From positions 2,568,471 to 2,632,470 of the forward strand of contig NZ_AP018222.1 in NCBI RefSeq assembly GCF_002368035.1: a stretch of 64,000 nt of DNA, in the 5' to 3' direction. A program made the translations under genes and the position numbers. How positions within the stretch are numbered: position 1 is the first letter of the stretch; every line of letters begins with the position of its first letter. Positions 26,892-34,800 of this stretch are shown in pieces. Origin of the DNA: Nostoc linckia NIES-25 (lineage in GTDB: Bacteria; Cyanobacteriota; Cyanobacteriia; Cyanobacteriales; Nostocaceae). Under the pieces are notes generated by a model, which did no database searches, was not told the origin of the DNA, and worked only from the letters and a program-made list of their open reading frames with translations.

Positions 26892-28595
26892 TCAACTAAA
26901 ACCAAAGAATTTTCTAATCTGTTCTAATTGTTCTAATTGTTTTTGCATTTGCTCTACTAGTTTACCAAAATCAATATTATTACCATCCTGATTATTTTCA
27001 TTACTATTAATATTACTGTTGCTGAATATTGCGTCGTAATTTAGAGATCTATCCCAAGATTGTAGATTAACGAACTCGTTATTGTCTTCAGATGGCGTTA
27101 AAGATTTTTTTGTTTCTGTAATTGCTTTGTCGTTTGCATAACCATTATCGAAATTATTAAACCTAGAGATATCTGAGATCGCATAGTTTGTTATTTCTGT
27201 AATTGCTTTATTGCTCGCAAAATCAGTATTAAAATTATCAAAACTAGAGATATCTGATATCACATAATTTGTTGTTTCTGTAGATGTCTGATTGATGATA
27301 GAACCGAAATCAGAATTATTAAAATTAGAGATGGTCTTGAGCGATCGATATTCTGCTGTTTGTGTCATTGCCTGACCCGTCAGAGAATTCACATTAGAAA
27401 TGTTTAAACTAGAATTTGTACTTTGTGTACTATTTCCTGAGGTTTCTGCGACAATTTGACGTACTTGGGCATCAGTCAGGTTTGGGTTAGCACTCAGCAT
27501 CAGAGCAACTACACCAGCAACGTGAGGAGCAGCCATAGAAGTGCCGCTATAAGTGTCATACTGGTTATTCGGAACTGTAGAGTAGACGTTAACTCCTGGG
27601 GCTGTAACGTAGCTGATTTCGCTTGTTCCAGAACGATTGGAGAAGTCAGCGATGTTATTATTTCTATCCACTGCACCAACGGCAATTCCAGACTTGGATG
27701 CATAGCGGGCGGGATAATCTGGTGATGAGTCGCCATCATTACCAGCAGCCATAACAACAACTACTCCTTTGCTACTGGCATAGTTAATGGCCGACTCTAG
27801 AGTGCGATTAGAATATCTGCCTCCTAAGCTGAGGTTAATGACATCGGCTCCATTGTCCACAGCGTAGCGAATGCCTTTAGCTATGGAATTATAGGAACCG
27901 GAGCCAGAGTCATTCAAAACTTTGACAGGCATGATTTTGGCATTATAGGCAATGCCGGTGACACCGTAGTTATTATTCTCTCCTGCGATCGTGCCAGAAA
28001 CATGAGTCCCATGACCGTTTCCGTCTAAGGTGTTGTTGTTGTTAGCAGAGAAGTTCCAGCCATAATTATCATCAACATAACCATTACCATCATCATCTAT
28101 GCCGTTATCTGCAATTTCGTTGGCATTCGTCCAGATATTATTTCTCAAATCCTCGTGGTTGCGGTCAACGCCAGTATCTACAACAGCGACAACAACGCCT
28201 TGACCTGTGTATCCCTGTGCCCAAACTTCTGGGGCTTTAACAAGGTCTGCTCCCCAATTATTCCCACCAAGATCGGGAACATCTGCAAAGGTATTTTGAC
28301 CAGTAACTCTAGCCACTGCTGCTGCTGAATTAATTAAGCCATAACCGGTAGTAGAATTATAAGTTCCACTGCTAGCGGCAGTATTGTTAGCGCTAATTTT
28401 TGAGTAATTTTTATTTAGCTGCCGTACATCAGCCTCAGTTGAACTGTAACTACTACGACCAATGAAATTCAGACTGTAGTTCTCTCTAGTATTAAAGGTA
28501 TCCAATGAGGATATTGAATTGGTGTTTAACGCTTTATTGGAAAATAAATTGTTATTAACTTTATTAATCATGAGTATTTTTCTCAAAAATAGCAA
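26892..28595 (-). CDS. Subtilisin-like serine protease (S8 family), no Sec signal seen
   Basis: 567 residues. Catalytic Asp is in AVVDTGVDRNH (about 139), His in GNGHGTHVSG (about 196) and Ser in YSGTSMAAPHVAG (about 352). The first 110 residues are a Ser/Asn/Thr-rich leader with no hydrophobic signal peptide; it contains FIGRSSYSST, resembling SFRSSDRSSYTT in the paralogue at 31170. The C-terminal 190 residues hold two or three copies of a 35-residue repeat around NYAISDISRFNNF and a Gln-rich end. The usual C-terminal GYGLIN motif of subtilases is instead found before the catalytic domain. Lack of Sec signal plus HlyD and ABC neighbours suggests type I export (inference). Start could also be Met9. 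Confidence 0.88.
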   Translation of the reverse strand: MLFLRKILMINKVNNNLFSNKALNTNSISSLDTFNTRENYSLNFIGRSSYSSTEADVRQLNKNYSKISANNTAASSGTYNSTTGYGLINSAAAVARVTGQNTFADVPDLGGNNWGADLVKAPEVWAQGYTGQGVVVAVVDTGVDRNHEDLRNNIWTNANEIADNGIDDDGNGYVDDNYGWNFSANNNNTLDGNGHGTHVSGTIAGENNNYGVTGIAYNAKIMPVKVLNDSGSGSYNSIAKGIRYAVDNGADVINLSLGGRYSNRTLESAINYASSKGVVVVMAAGNDGDSSPDYPARYASKSGIAVGAVDRNNNIADFSNRSGTSEISYVTAPGVNVYSTVPNNQYDTYSGTSMAAPHVAGVVALMLSANPNLTDAQVRQIVAETSGNSTQSTNSSLNISNVNSLTGQAMTQTAEYRSLKTISNFNNSDFGSIINQTSTETTNYVISDISSFDNFNTDFASNKAITEITNYAISDISRFNNFDNGYANDKAITETKKSLTPSEDNNEFVNLQSWDRSLNYDAIFSNSNINSNENNQDGNNIDFGKLVEQMQKQLEQLEQIRKFFGFS

Positions 28596-29240
28596 TAGTT
28601 TTTGACAGTCTGAAGCGTTAAAATCTTTTTTTCAAAGATTTTAATTTGTGAAGAATCTCTATTGTCAATAAATACTATGTAATTTTGGAAAAAGTTGCTA
28701 ATTTTACTACAAAAAATATTTTGAAATTCGGGAGCTTTATCAAGATTACAATTATCAATTAAATATGAGCTTATTATCACAAAGTCATAGGATTTTGATA
28801 TTTTTAAACAGCAGATCCCCAACTTCGCCAAGAAATTGAGGATCTTATTTATGAGGCATCATTCAGGATTTGTATATTTATTTTCCCAGTTCTGTAAAAT
28901 AAACAGAAGTCAGAATAGACAATTTAAGTAGCTGGACACAATTCCAGGACTTACGCAATATGTGACTGAAAACCTTATTCAAGCGTAGCGGTAATTCATG
29001 TAGACGCGGAGCGGCTTCCCGCAGGGTATTACCGCTACTTTCGTTATCTTTTGCCTAAGTCCTGAATTCTTTAGAAGACGCATTTCGACTTCTCCCAAGG
29101 GGAGACGCTACGCGAATGCTCGATCGCTGAGAAGACGAGGGTTGAGTTTCGACTACGCTCAACTTCCGCGGAGTCGAAACCCGGCAACCTCTTTTTTAGT
29201 TTAATTTAGTGTTTCTACTTATAATTATGAACTCTTCTTT
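28596..29240. other. Intergenic region upstream of the first subtilase
   Basis: 645 bases. The part next to the subtilase start is AT-rich (28596-28830) and probably holds its promoter. Element M1 copy 2 sits at 28945-29064, and a GC-rich palindromic repeat (CTTCTCCCAAGGGGAGACGC and GACTACGCTCAACTTCCGCGG, 29090-29180) follows it. Confidence 0.55.
28945..29064. mobile_element. Element M1, copy 2 (internally deleted)
   Basis: 120 bases with ends CAGGACTTACGCAA and TTGCCTAAGTCCTG and exact 5-bp duplication AATTC (28940-28944 and 29065-29069). Compared with copies 1 and 4 it lacks about 25 bases in the middle (the CTCTGCGAGAACGCTAAGAG part). Confidence 0.85.
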
Positions 29241-29459
29241 TTAATCATCTGATTTGTCTTGCATTTGTGTATCCTTCGTTTGCCGTTTAGTATTTTTTTT
29301 GGTATTACTTTCTTTCCATCTCCCTGTTTTACGTGCTGCTTCTGTTAGCAAATATTCAATTTGCGCGTTAACGCTCCTTAATTCATCAGCAGACCATTTT
29401 TCCAACACTTCGTATAATTCAAGGTCTAAACGCAGTAAAAACCGTTTTTTCTGGCTCAT
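29241..29459 (-). CDS. Arc-type ribbon-helix-helix DNA-binding protein
   Basis: 72 residues. The N terminus KKRFLLRLDLELYEVLEKW is the beta strand and first helix of the Arc family, and NAQIEYLLTEAARK the second helix; the last 25 residues are a charged Lys/Gln/Asp tail. It should bind DNA as a dimer. It follows the SPFH gene on the same strand with a 116-base gap. I have the impression that SPFH and Arc-like genes are neighbours elsewhere in bacteria, which would suggest joint regulation; this is from memory. Confidence 0.8.
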   Translation of the reverse strand: MSQKKRFLLRLDLELYEVLEKWSADELRSVNAQIEYLLTEAARKTGRWKESNTKKNTKRQTKDTQMQDKSDD

Positions 29460-29575
29460 GTTTTATAGCAATTATTTAAAATTAAGCAACAGATTCAAAC
29501 CTTGAACCTTAGATACAATGTGAATTGATTAATTATGTAGCTTGCGTCCTGCTTTGTGAGTATTACAAATTGATA

Positions 29576-30505
29576 TTAAGTATAAAGGCTGCCAGTATTA
29601 ACCACTGGTTGAATGTTTTGTTCTGAGGTTAAGACAACCAGCAAATTGTTAATCATAGCGGCTTTACGTTCATCGTCCAAGTCAATCATTTGTTGTTGGC
29701 TTATGCGTTTAAGTGCTTCATCAACCATCCCGACTGCACTCTCAACAATTTGCCGCCGCGCATCAATCATTGCTTTGGCTTGTTGACGACGCAACATCAT
29801 TTGAGCAATTTCTGGAGCGTATGCAAGGTGAGAAAGTTTTGCTTCTACTACTTCAACTCCTGCAACTTCAAGTCTGGCTTGCAATTCTTTTTGCAGGAAA
29901 AGCGCGATTTCATCTGGTACTGCACGCAATGAAGGAATTAATTGTTCGTCAGGTGCGTCATAGGGATAGCGAATTGCTAAGGCGCGTATCGCTGTCTCGC
30001 TTTGGATGGCGACAAATTGCTCGTAGTCATCAACTGCAAATTTAGATTTGGCTGGTTCTATTACTTGCCACACTATCACAGCTGCAATCTCTATTGGGCT
30101 GCCTTGAGCATCGTTGACTTTTAATATTTTGCTGTTAAAGTTGCGAACCCGTAAAGATACCTTGCGTTTATCAGTAAAAGGGTTAGTCCACCAAAACCCT
30201 GCTTCTTGCACGGTACCAACATAGCGGCCAAAAAAGACTAGTACTATTGCTTGATTTGGCTCGACTGTGAAGAAACCTGATAGCGAGGGAATAACTACTG
30301 CGATAAGTGCTGCCCCTAACCATGCACCTATTTCTGCTAAATCGGCAAAATCTCCTACCCTCAGACTTCTGCCTAATACTTCTATTAATCCCTGTATTGT
30401 TGACCAAACCTGCCAACTGCCAAAAATCACTAAAGCTAAGACTATGCTCAAAGCTATGAAGCCGTTGATTTTAAACGCAGGAAATTCCCTGATTTGGTGC
30501 TTCAT
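29576..30505 (-). CDS. SPFH (Band 7) domain membrane protein
   Basis: 309 residues. Two N-terminal membrane segments (about 14-38 and 57-80) precede the SPFH domain (about 84-260), which begins FTVEPNQAIVLVFFGRYVGT (quoted to 20) and includes GFWWTNPF and AIRALAIRYPYD. The C-terminal helix (RQQAKAMIDARRQIVESAVG) should form a coiled coil for ring assembly, and residues near the end are ready for a lid. SPFH proteins form large oligomeric membrane cages that host proteases or organise microdomains. It lies between the two subtilases on the same strand, upstream of the Arc-type gene. Confidence 0.88.
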   Translation of the reverse strand: MKHQIREFPAFKINGFIALSIVLALVIFGSWQVWSTIQGLIEVLGRSLRVGDFADLAEIGAWLGAALIAVVIPSLSGFFTVEPNQAIVLVFFGRYVGTVQEAGFWWTNPFTDKRKVSLRVRNFNSKILKVNDAQGSPIEIAAVIVWQVIEPAKSKFAVDDYEQFVAIQSETAIRALAIRYPYDAPDEQLIPSLRAVPDEIALFLQKELQARLEVAGVEVVEAKLSHLAYAPEIAQMMLRRQQAKAMIDARRQIVESAVGMVDEALKRISQQQMIDLDDERKAAMINNLLVVLTSEQNIQPVVNTGSLYT

Positions 30506-30720
30506 TGTCTATTCCTACAATCTTTTTTGATACTAAAATGATATCATTTTAATTTCAAAAAAAGGTAATTTCCCAAGTAGCAAGGCTATGCAGATGTCTG
30601 CTTTAAGGATTTTTTGGTGTTGCTGAATGATTGGATGATTGAGGTTCTGACGCAAATACAGCAGAGGTAATGGCGTTGCTGATTTCATGTATATAGCAAT
30701 TTGCAATTGAATAGACTACA

Positions 30721-30949
30721 GTAGGGGCTTTACAGCTGTCATTAGTGTCAACTCAAGCTCAAATTACCCCACAATCGTTTTACCCCACCCCCAGCCCCTC
30801 CCCTTGCCAAGGGGAGGGGAGGTTTTGCGTCAGCAAAGCCGGGGTGGGGTAACGCGGATCTTGATGATAAGTAAGTAGAACTCGCTCATCACGTTTTCAT
30901 TAGGGTTTCACGTTAAGTTGACACCAATGTACAGCTGTAAAGCCCCTAC
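30721..30949. repeat. Host palindrome split by M2 copy 2
   Basis: GTAGGGGCTTTACAGCTGT at 30721-30739 and its exact complement at 30931-30949. Restored, the target would be a 30-base palindrome with the insertion at its centre. Confidence 0.85.
30740..30929. mobile_element. Element M2, copy 2
   Basis: 190 bases with ends CATTAGTGTCAACTCAA and TTAAGTTGACACCAATG and an exact 9-bp duplication TACAGCTGT (30731-30739 and 30930-30938). The interior has the same CCCCACCCCC / GGGGTGGGGTAACGCGG inverted core as copies 1 and 3. Confidence 0.88.
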
Positions 30950-31169
30950 AATGATTTGATTTTCTTTCGGTGTATTTCATTCAATTGAAAACCGCTATAA
31001 ATGAAATAACGAACCGCAGAGGACGCAGAGGGCACGGAGAAATAAGAGTTTCAGAGGGTTTTTGCGTGTCCTATATAAAAACGATTGTGCATGATTTCAG
31101 AATGTTTGTAGAGACGTTGCATTGCAACGTCTCTCAAATCATCCAGCATTGCATAAATGCTGAATTTTT

Positions 31170-34154
31170 CTACGCTAAACTGTTTCCTGCTGTTGATGTG
31201 ACAATCTGACGGACTTGGGCATCAGTTAGCCCTTTCTTTGCGCTCAACATCAAGGCTATTACCCCGGCAACGTAGGGAGTTGCCATAGATGTTCCGTCTT
31301 TAAAACCATAGCTGTTGCCTGGTAATGTCGAGTAGATATCGACTCCCGGAGCTGTGACGTAGGGGAGTGTGGTTGCTCCAGCTTCGTTAGAGAAGTAAGC
31401 CATCTCTTGATACTTATCAATTGCGCCAACAGCTAGCCCCCAATTCTTGGCGTAGCGGGCAGGATAAATGGGTTCGGAACCGCTAGAATTGCCTGCTGCC
31501 ATGACGACAATTACACCTTTGCTAGCAGCATATTGAATGGCTGATTGTATTTCGCTGTTGGGTTCATCGCCACCTAAGCTGAGGTTTATGACATTAGCTC
31601 CATTATCCGCGGCGTAACGAATGCCTTTTGCTACCCCGCTATCCTCGCCAGAGCCATTATCACCAAGGACTTTCACTGGCATAATCTTGGCATCATAAGC
31701 AATGCCTGTAACACCGACACCATTTTTCACTCCGGCGATGGTGCCAGCAACATGGGTGCCATGACTATTTCCATCTAGGGTGTTGTTGTTATTGCTGTCA
31801 AAGTTCCAACCATAAACATCATCAATGTAGCCATTGCCATCATCGTCTTTGCCGTTACCAGCAATTTCTTTGGTATTCTTCCAGATATTATTGCTCAAGT
31901 CTGAATGATTGCGATCGACGCCAGTATCTACCACAGCAACAACGACACCTTTACCTGTGTATCCCTTTGCCCAGACTTCAGGAGCTTTTACGAGGTCGGC
32001 TCCCCAATCATTACCGCCAAGGTTAGGAACATCAGCAAAGGTGGTCTGGCCAAGGGCTTTAGCGACTGCTGCTGCTGCATTAATTAAGCCATAACCATCA
32101 GTGGTGTCATAACCTATATTTTTGATGATGGTGATAGCTTTGGCAACAATATTATTACTTTCATTGCTTTCGGCAATATTGTTACTACCATCAGCTTGAT
32201 ACAGTATGTAGTAGCTACCCCCGGCAATAGTTTTGCTAATCTGGATTGAAAATGTTTCGCTGCTATAACTTCCAGATGCAATACTGCTGGTGTATTCAGA
32301 ATTCAATAAGATATCTTCATTGCTAAGAATTCCATCTTTGGATAAATAAAGCTTGGTGTAGCTATAACCAGCATTACCAGCACCTTGATTCTTCACTTGA
32401 TAGCTGATTTGAATATTGCCACCCGTTGTCGCAGTAGTAGGATTGACTGCATTTTGGATTATTAAATCGGCTTTTTTAATGGCGATCGCTTTAGCAACAA
32501 TATTATTACTTTCATTACTTTCGGCAATATCATTATTACCATCAGCTTGATATAGCAGGTAATAATTACCTGCTGCAATGCTATCGCTGATGTTGATTGT
32601 ACTTGTTACGCCACTGTAAGCACCCGCAGCAATTGGACTAAAGAAGTCATAACCTAAGTAAGTATCATCATTGCTCAAGGTTGTATTTGTTGACAGATAA
32701 AACTTAGTTTGGTTATAGCCAGCACTACCAGCACCTTGATTTTTTACTTGATAGCTGACTTCAATGTTTTCACCCACTGTACCAACAGTGGCATTGATGG
32801 CATTTTGGATTATTAGATCGGCTTTTTTAATGGCGATCGCTTTAGCAACAATATTATTACTTTCATTACTTTCGGCAATATCGTTATCACCATCAGCTTG
32901 ATATAGCAGATAATAATTACCTGTGGCAATGCTATCGCTAATGTTGATCGTACTTGTTACAGCATCGTAAGCACCCGCAGCAATTGGACTCATGAAGTCA
33001 TAACCTAAGTAAATATCATCATTGCTTAAGGTTGTATTTATTGACAGATAAAACTTTGTTTCGTTATAGCCAGCACTACCAGCACCTTGATTTTTTACTT
33101 GATAGCTAACTTCAATGCTTTCACCCACCGACCCAACAGTAGGATTAATGGCATTTTGGATTATTAAATCGGCTTTTTTAATGGCGATCGCTTTAGCAAC
33201 AATATTATTACTTTCATTACTTTCGGCAATATCGTTATCACCATCAGCTTGATATAGCAGGTAATAATTACCTGTAGCGATGCTATTACTGATGTTTAGT
33301 GTACTTGTTACGGCATCGGAAGCACCCGCAGAAATTGGGCTGAGGTAGTCAGAATCTAAGTAAATATCATCATTACTCAAGGTTGTATTTGTTGACAGAT
33401 AAAACTTAGTTTCGCTATAGCCAGCACTACCAGTACCTTGATTTTTTACTTGATAGCTAACTTCAATGCTTCCACCCACCGACCCAACAGTGGGATTGAT
33501 GGCATTTTGGATTATTAGATCGGCTTTTTTAATGGCGATCGCTTTAGCAACAATATTATTACTTTCATTACTTTCAGCAATATTGTTATTACCATCAGCT
33601 TGATATAGCAGGTAATAATTACCTGCGGCGGTGCTATTGCTTATATTGATTGTAGTTGTTGAGGCAGTATAAGCACCCGCAGCAATTGAGCTAAAAAAGT
33701 AGTCAGAATCTAAGTAAGTATCATCATTGCTTAAGGTTGTATTTGTTGAGAGATAAAACTTTGTTTCGTGATAGCTAGCACTACTACTAGTGCCTTGATT
33801 TTTCACTTGATAGCTAACTTCAATGCTTCCACCCACTGACCCAACAGTGGGATTGATGGCATTTTGGATTATTAGATCTGGTTGAATAGCAGCGACAACA
33901 GCACTTGAGGTTACCAGAGATATTGCCTGTGTAGTATTTTTATTATTTCCACTACTCTTAGCTAAGTCTTTATAGGTTTGATCTGTAGTGTAACTACTGC
34001 GATCGCTGGATCTAAAACTATTTACACTACTGCTAAAATAATTATTAGAATTATCAAATATATCAGGTACTTTTAAAGATAAATTACTAGTTTCTATACC
34101 AAGATTTTGTTTATTAGAATTACGCTCTTTAGTAAAATGCATCAGCAGTTTCAC
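31170..34154 (-). CDS. Large subtilisin-like protease with five N-terminal CARDB modules
   Basis: 994 residues. After a Ser/Asn-rich leader without a Sec signal (1-90), five CARDB-type modules of about 117 residues follow (about 91-680), each running from DLIIQNA to ESNNIVAKAI. Then comes an S8 domain with Asp in AVVDTGVDRNH (about 746), His in GNSHGTHVAG (about 799) and Ser in KDGTSMATPYVAG (about 955). The protein stops right after the catalytic domain. CARDB modules are adhesion-like beta sandwiches that bind surfaces or partners. The modules are nearly identical in DNA, so they arose recently or are kept alike by recombination. It is just downstream of the ABC exporter, in the same direction. 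Confidence 0.9.
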   Translation of the reverse strand: MKLLMHFTKERNSNKQNLGIETSNLSLKVPDIFDNSNNYFSSSVNSFRSSDRSSYTTDQTYKDLAKSSGNNKNTTQAISLVTSSAVVAAIQPDLIIQNAINPTVGSVGGSIEVSYQVKNQGTSSSASYHETKFYLSTNTTLSNDDTYLDSDYFFSSIAAGAYTASTTTINISNSTAAGNYYLLYQADGNNNIAESNESNNIVAKAIAIKKADLIIQNAINPTVGSVGGSIEVSYQVKNQGTGSAGYSETKFYLSTNTTLSNDDIYLDSDYLSPISAGASDAVTSTLNISNSIATGNYYLLYQADGDNDIAESNESNNIVAKAIAIKKADLIIQNAINPTVGSVGESIEVSYQVKNQGAGSAGYNETKFYLSINTTLSNDDIYLGYDFMSPIAAGAYDAVTSTINISDSIATGNYYLLYQADGDNDIAESNESNNIVAKAIAIKKADLIIQNAINATVGTVGENIEVSYQVKNQGAGSAGYNQTKFYLSTNTTLSNDDTYLGYDFFSPIAAGAYSGVTSTINISDSIAAGNYYLLYQADGNNDIAESNESNNIVAKAIAIKKADLIIQNAVNPTTATTGGNIQISYQVKNQGAGNAGYSYTKLYLSKDGILSNEDILLNSEYTSSIASGSYSSETFSIQISKTIAGGSYYILYQADGSNNIAESNESNNIVAKAITIIKNIGYDTTDGYGLINAAAAVAKALGQTTFADVPNLGGNDWGADLVKAPEVWAKGYTGKGVVVAVVDTGVDRNHSDLSNNIWKNTKEIAGNGKDDDGNGYIDDVYGWNFDSNNNNTLDGNSHGTHVAGTIAGVKNGVGVTGIAYDAKIMPVKVLGDNGSGEDSGVAKGIRYAADNGANVINLSLGGDEPNSEIQSAIQYAASKGVIVVMAAGNSSGSEPIYPARYAKNWGLAVGAIDKYQEMAYFSNEAGATTLPYVTAPGVDIYSTLPGNSYGFKDGTSMATPYVAGVIALMLSAKKGLTDAQVRQIVTSTAGNSLA
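32105..33885 (-). repeat. Five tandem coding repeats of about 351 bases
   Basis: Each unit carries the same landmark text, including GATCGGCTTTTTTAATGGCG and AACAATATTATTACTTTC; HIP1-bearing starts lie at about 32480, 32833, 33182 and 33535, a spacing near 351 bases (117 codons). The outermost (promoter-distal) unit is the most diverged. Confidence 0.88.
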
Positions 34155-34800
34155 TCCATATATTCAACTAAATTTGCACTATATAACTGCTCAAATCCTT
34201 TTTGTTTAAGAACTTGAGCCGGAGAAATATTTTAGTATAAGACAGATACTACAAATATATTTGACTAGAAAATAACATAATTTAGTTAGTAATATCACAG
34301 TTTTGAATATTACAAAATTTATCTTTTACGCTAATTTATAAGTCATAACTTAATATAAATTTGTAATACTACATTTTTTGTTTATATTCAGATCTCCAAG
34401 CAAATTTAACCTTAGTTCGTCACTTTTAGAGGTTAGGAAATAATCGGGGAGAACTAGGGGAGAAAATTTATAACAAGCAACACAAAGTCTTTTTATGCCT
34501 CTGACTTTTCACGTCATGTGGAAAAATCCACGGAAAATCTAACTTCCAAACCAGGAATTCAAAGTCTCTCTCCTCGCAGGAGAGAGATTTAGAGAGAGGT
34601 TTTCCAGATACCGTGAAAAGTTAGTTTTATGCCTGGGTTTTACGGTTGGCTAATGTTCTAAACTATGCTTCAACTGCTATATAAAAAATCAAATTTAAAA
34701 GGCGAATGGAATTATGCTCCATTCGCCAAAGAGTACCCGAAAGCCACTCTTAAAATGTATATTTTTTATCTACCCACAAGCTTTAAGCTAGTCAAATATA
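34155..34800. other. Intergenic region between subtilase 2 and the ABC exporter
   Basis: 646 bases, AT-rich on the subtilase side (34190-34400), where its promoter should be. Element M7 is at 34501-34624, and a short hairpin of ATGGAATTATGCTCCAT type lies at 34707-34724 near the end of the exporter gene. Confidence 0.55.
34501..34624. mobile_element. Small inverted-repeat element M7 (10-bp duplication)
   Basis: 124 bases with ends CTGACTTTTCACG and CGTGAAAAGTTAG (one mismatch) and exact 10-bp duplication TTTTATGCCT at 34491-34500 and 34625-34634. An internal hairpin TCTCTCCTCGCAGGAGAGA is present. No coding capacity. Confidence 0.82.

Larger units (their letters stand above)
30506..31169. 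other. Intergenic region with split palindrome and repeats
   Basis: 664 bases between SPFH gene (its start side) and the second subtilase (its end). It holds the palindrome split by M2 copy 2 (30721-30949), an M6-end fragment at 30673-30690 and a palindrome GAGACGTTGCATTGCAACGTCTC at 31112-31134, which may end the subtilase transcript. Confidence 0.6.

Noticed and set aside
28583..28831. 82-codon minus-strand frame before the first subtilase
   Set aside because: It overlaps the protease start, is AT-driven and has no recognisable domain or ribosome site.
30970..31209. 79-codon plus-strand frame near the second subtilase
   Set aside because: It runs through the palindrome GAGACGTTGCA... and into the protease end; repeat-derived.
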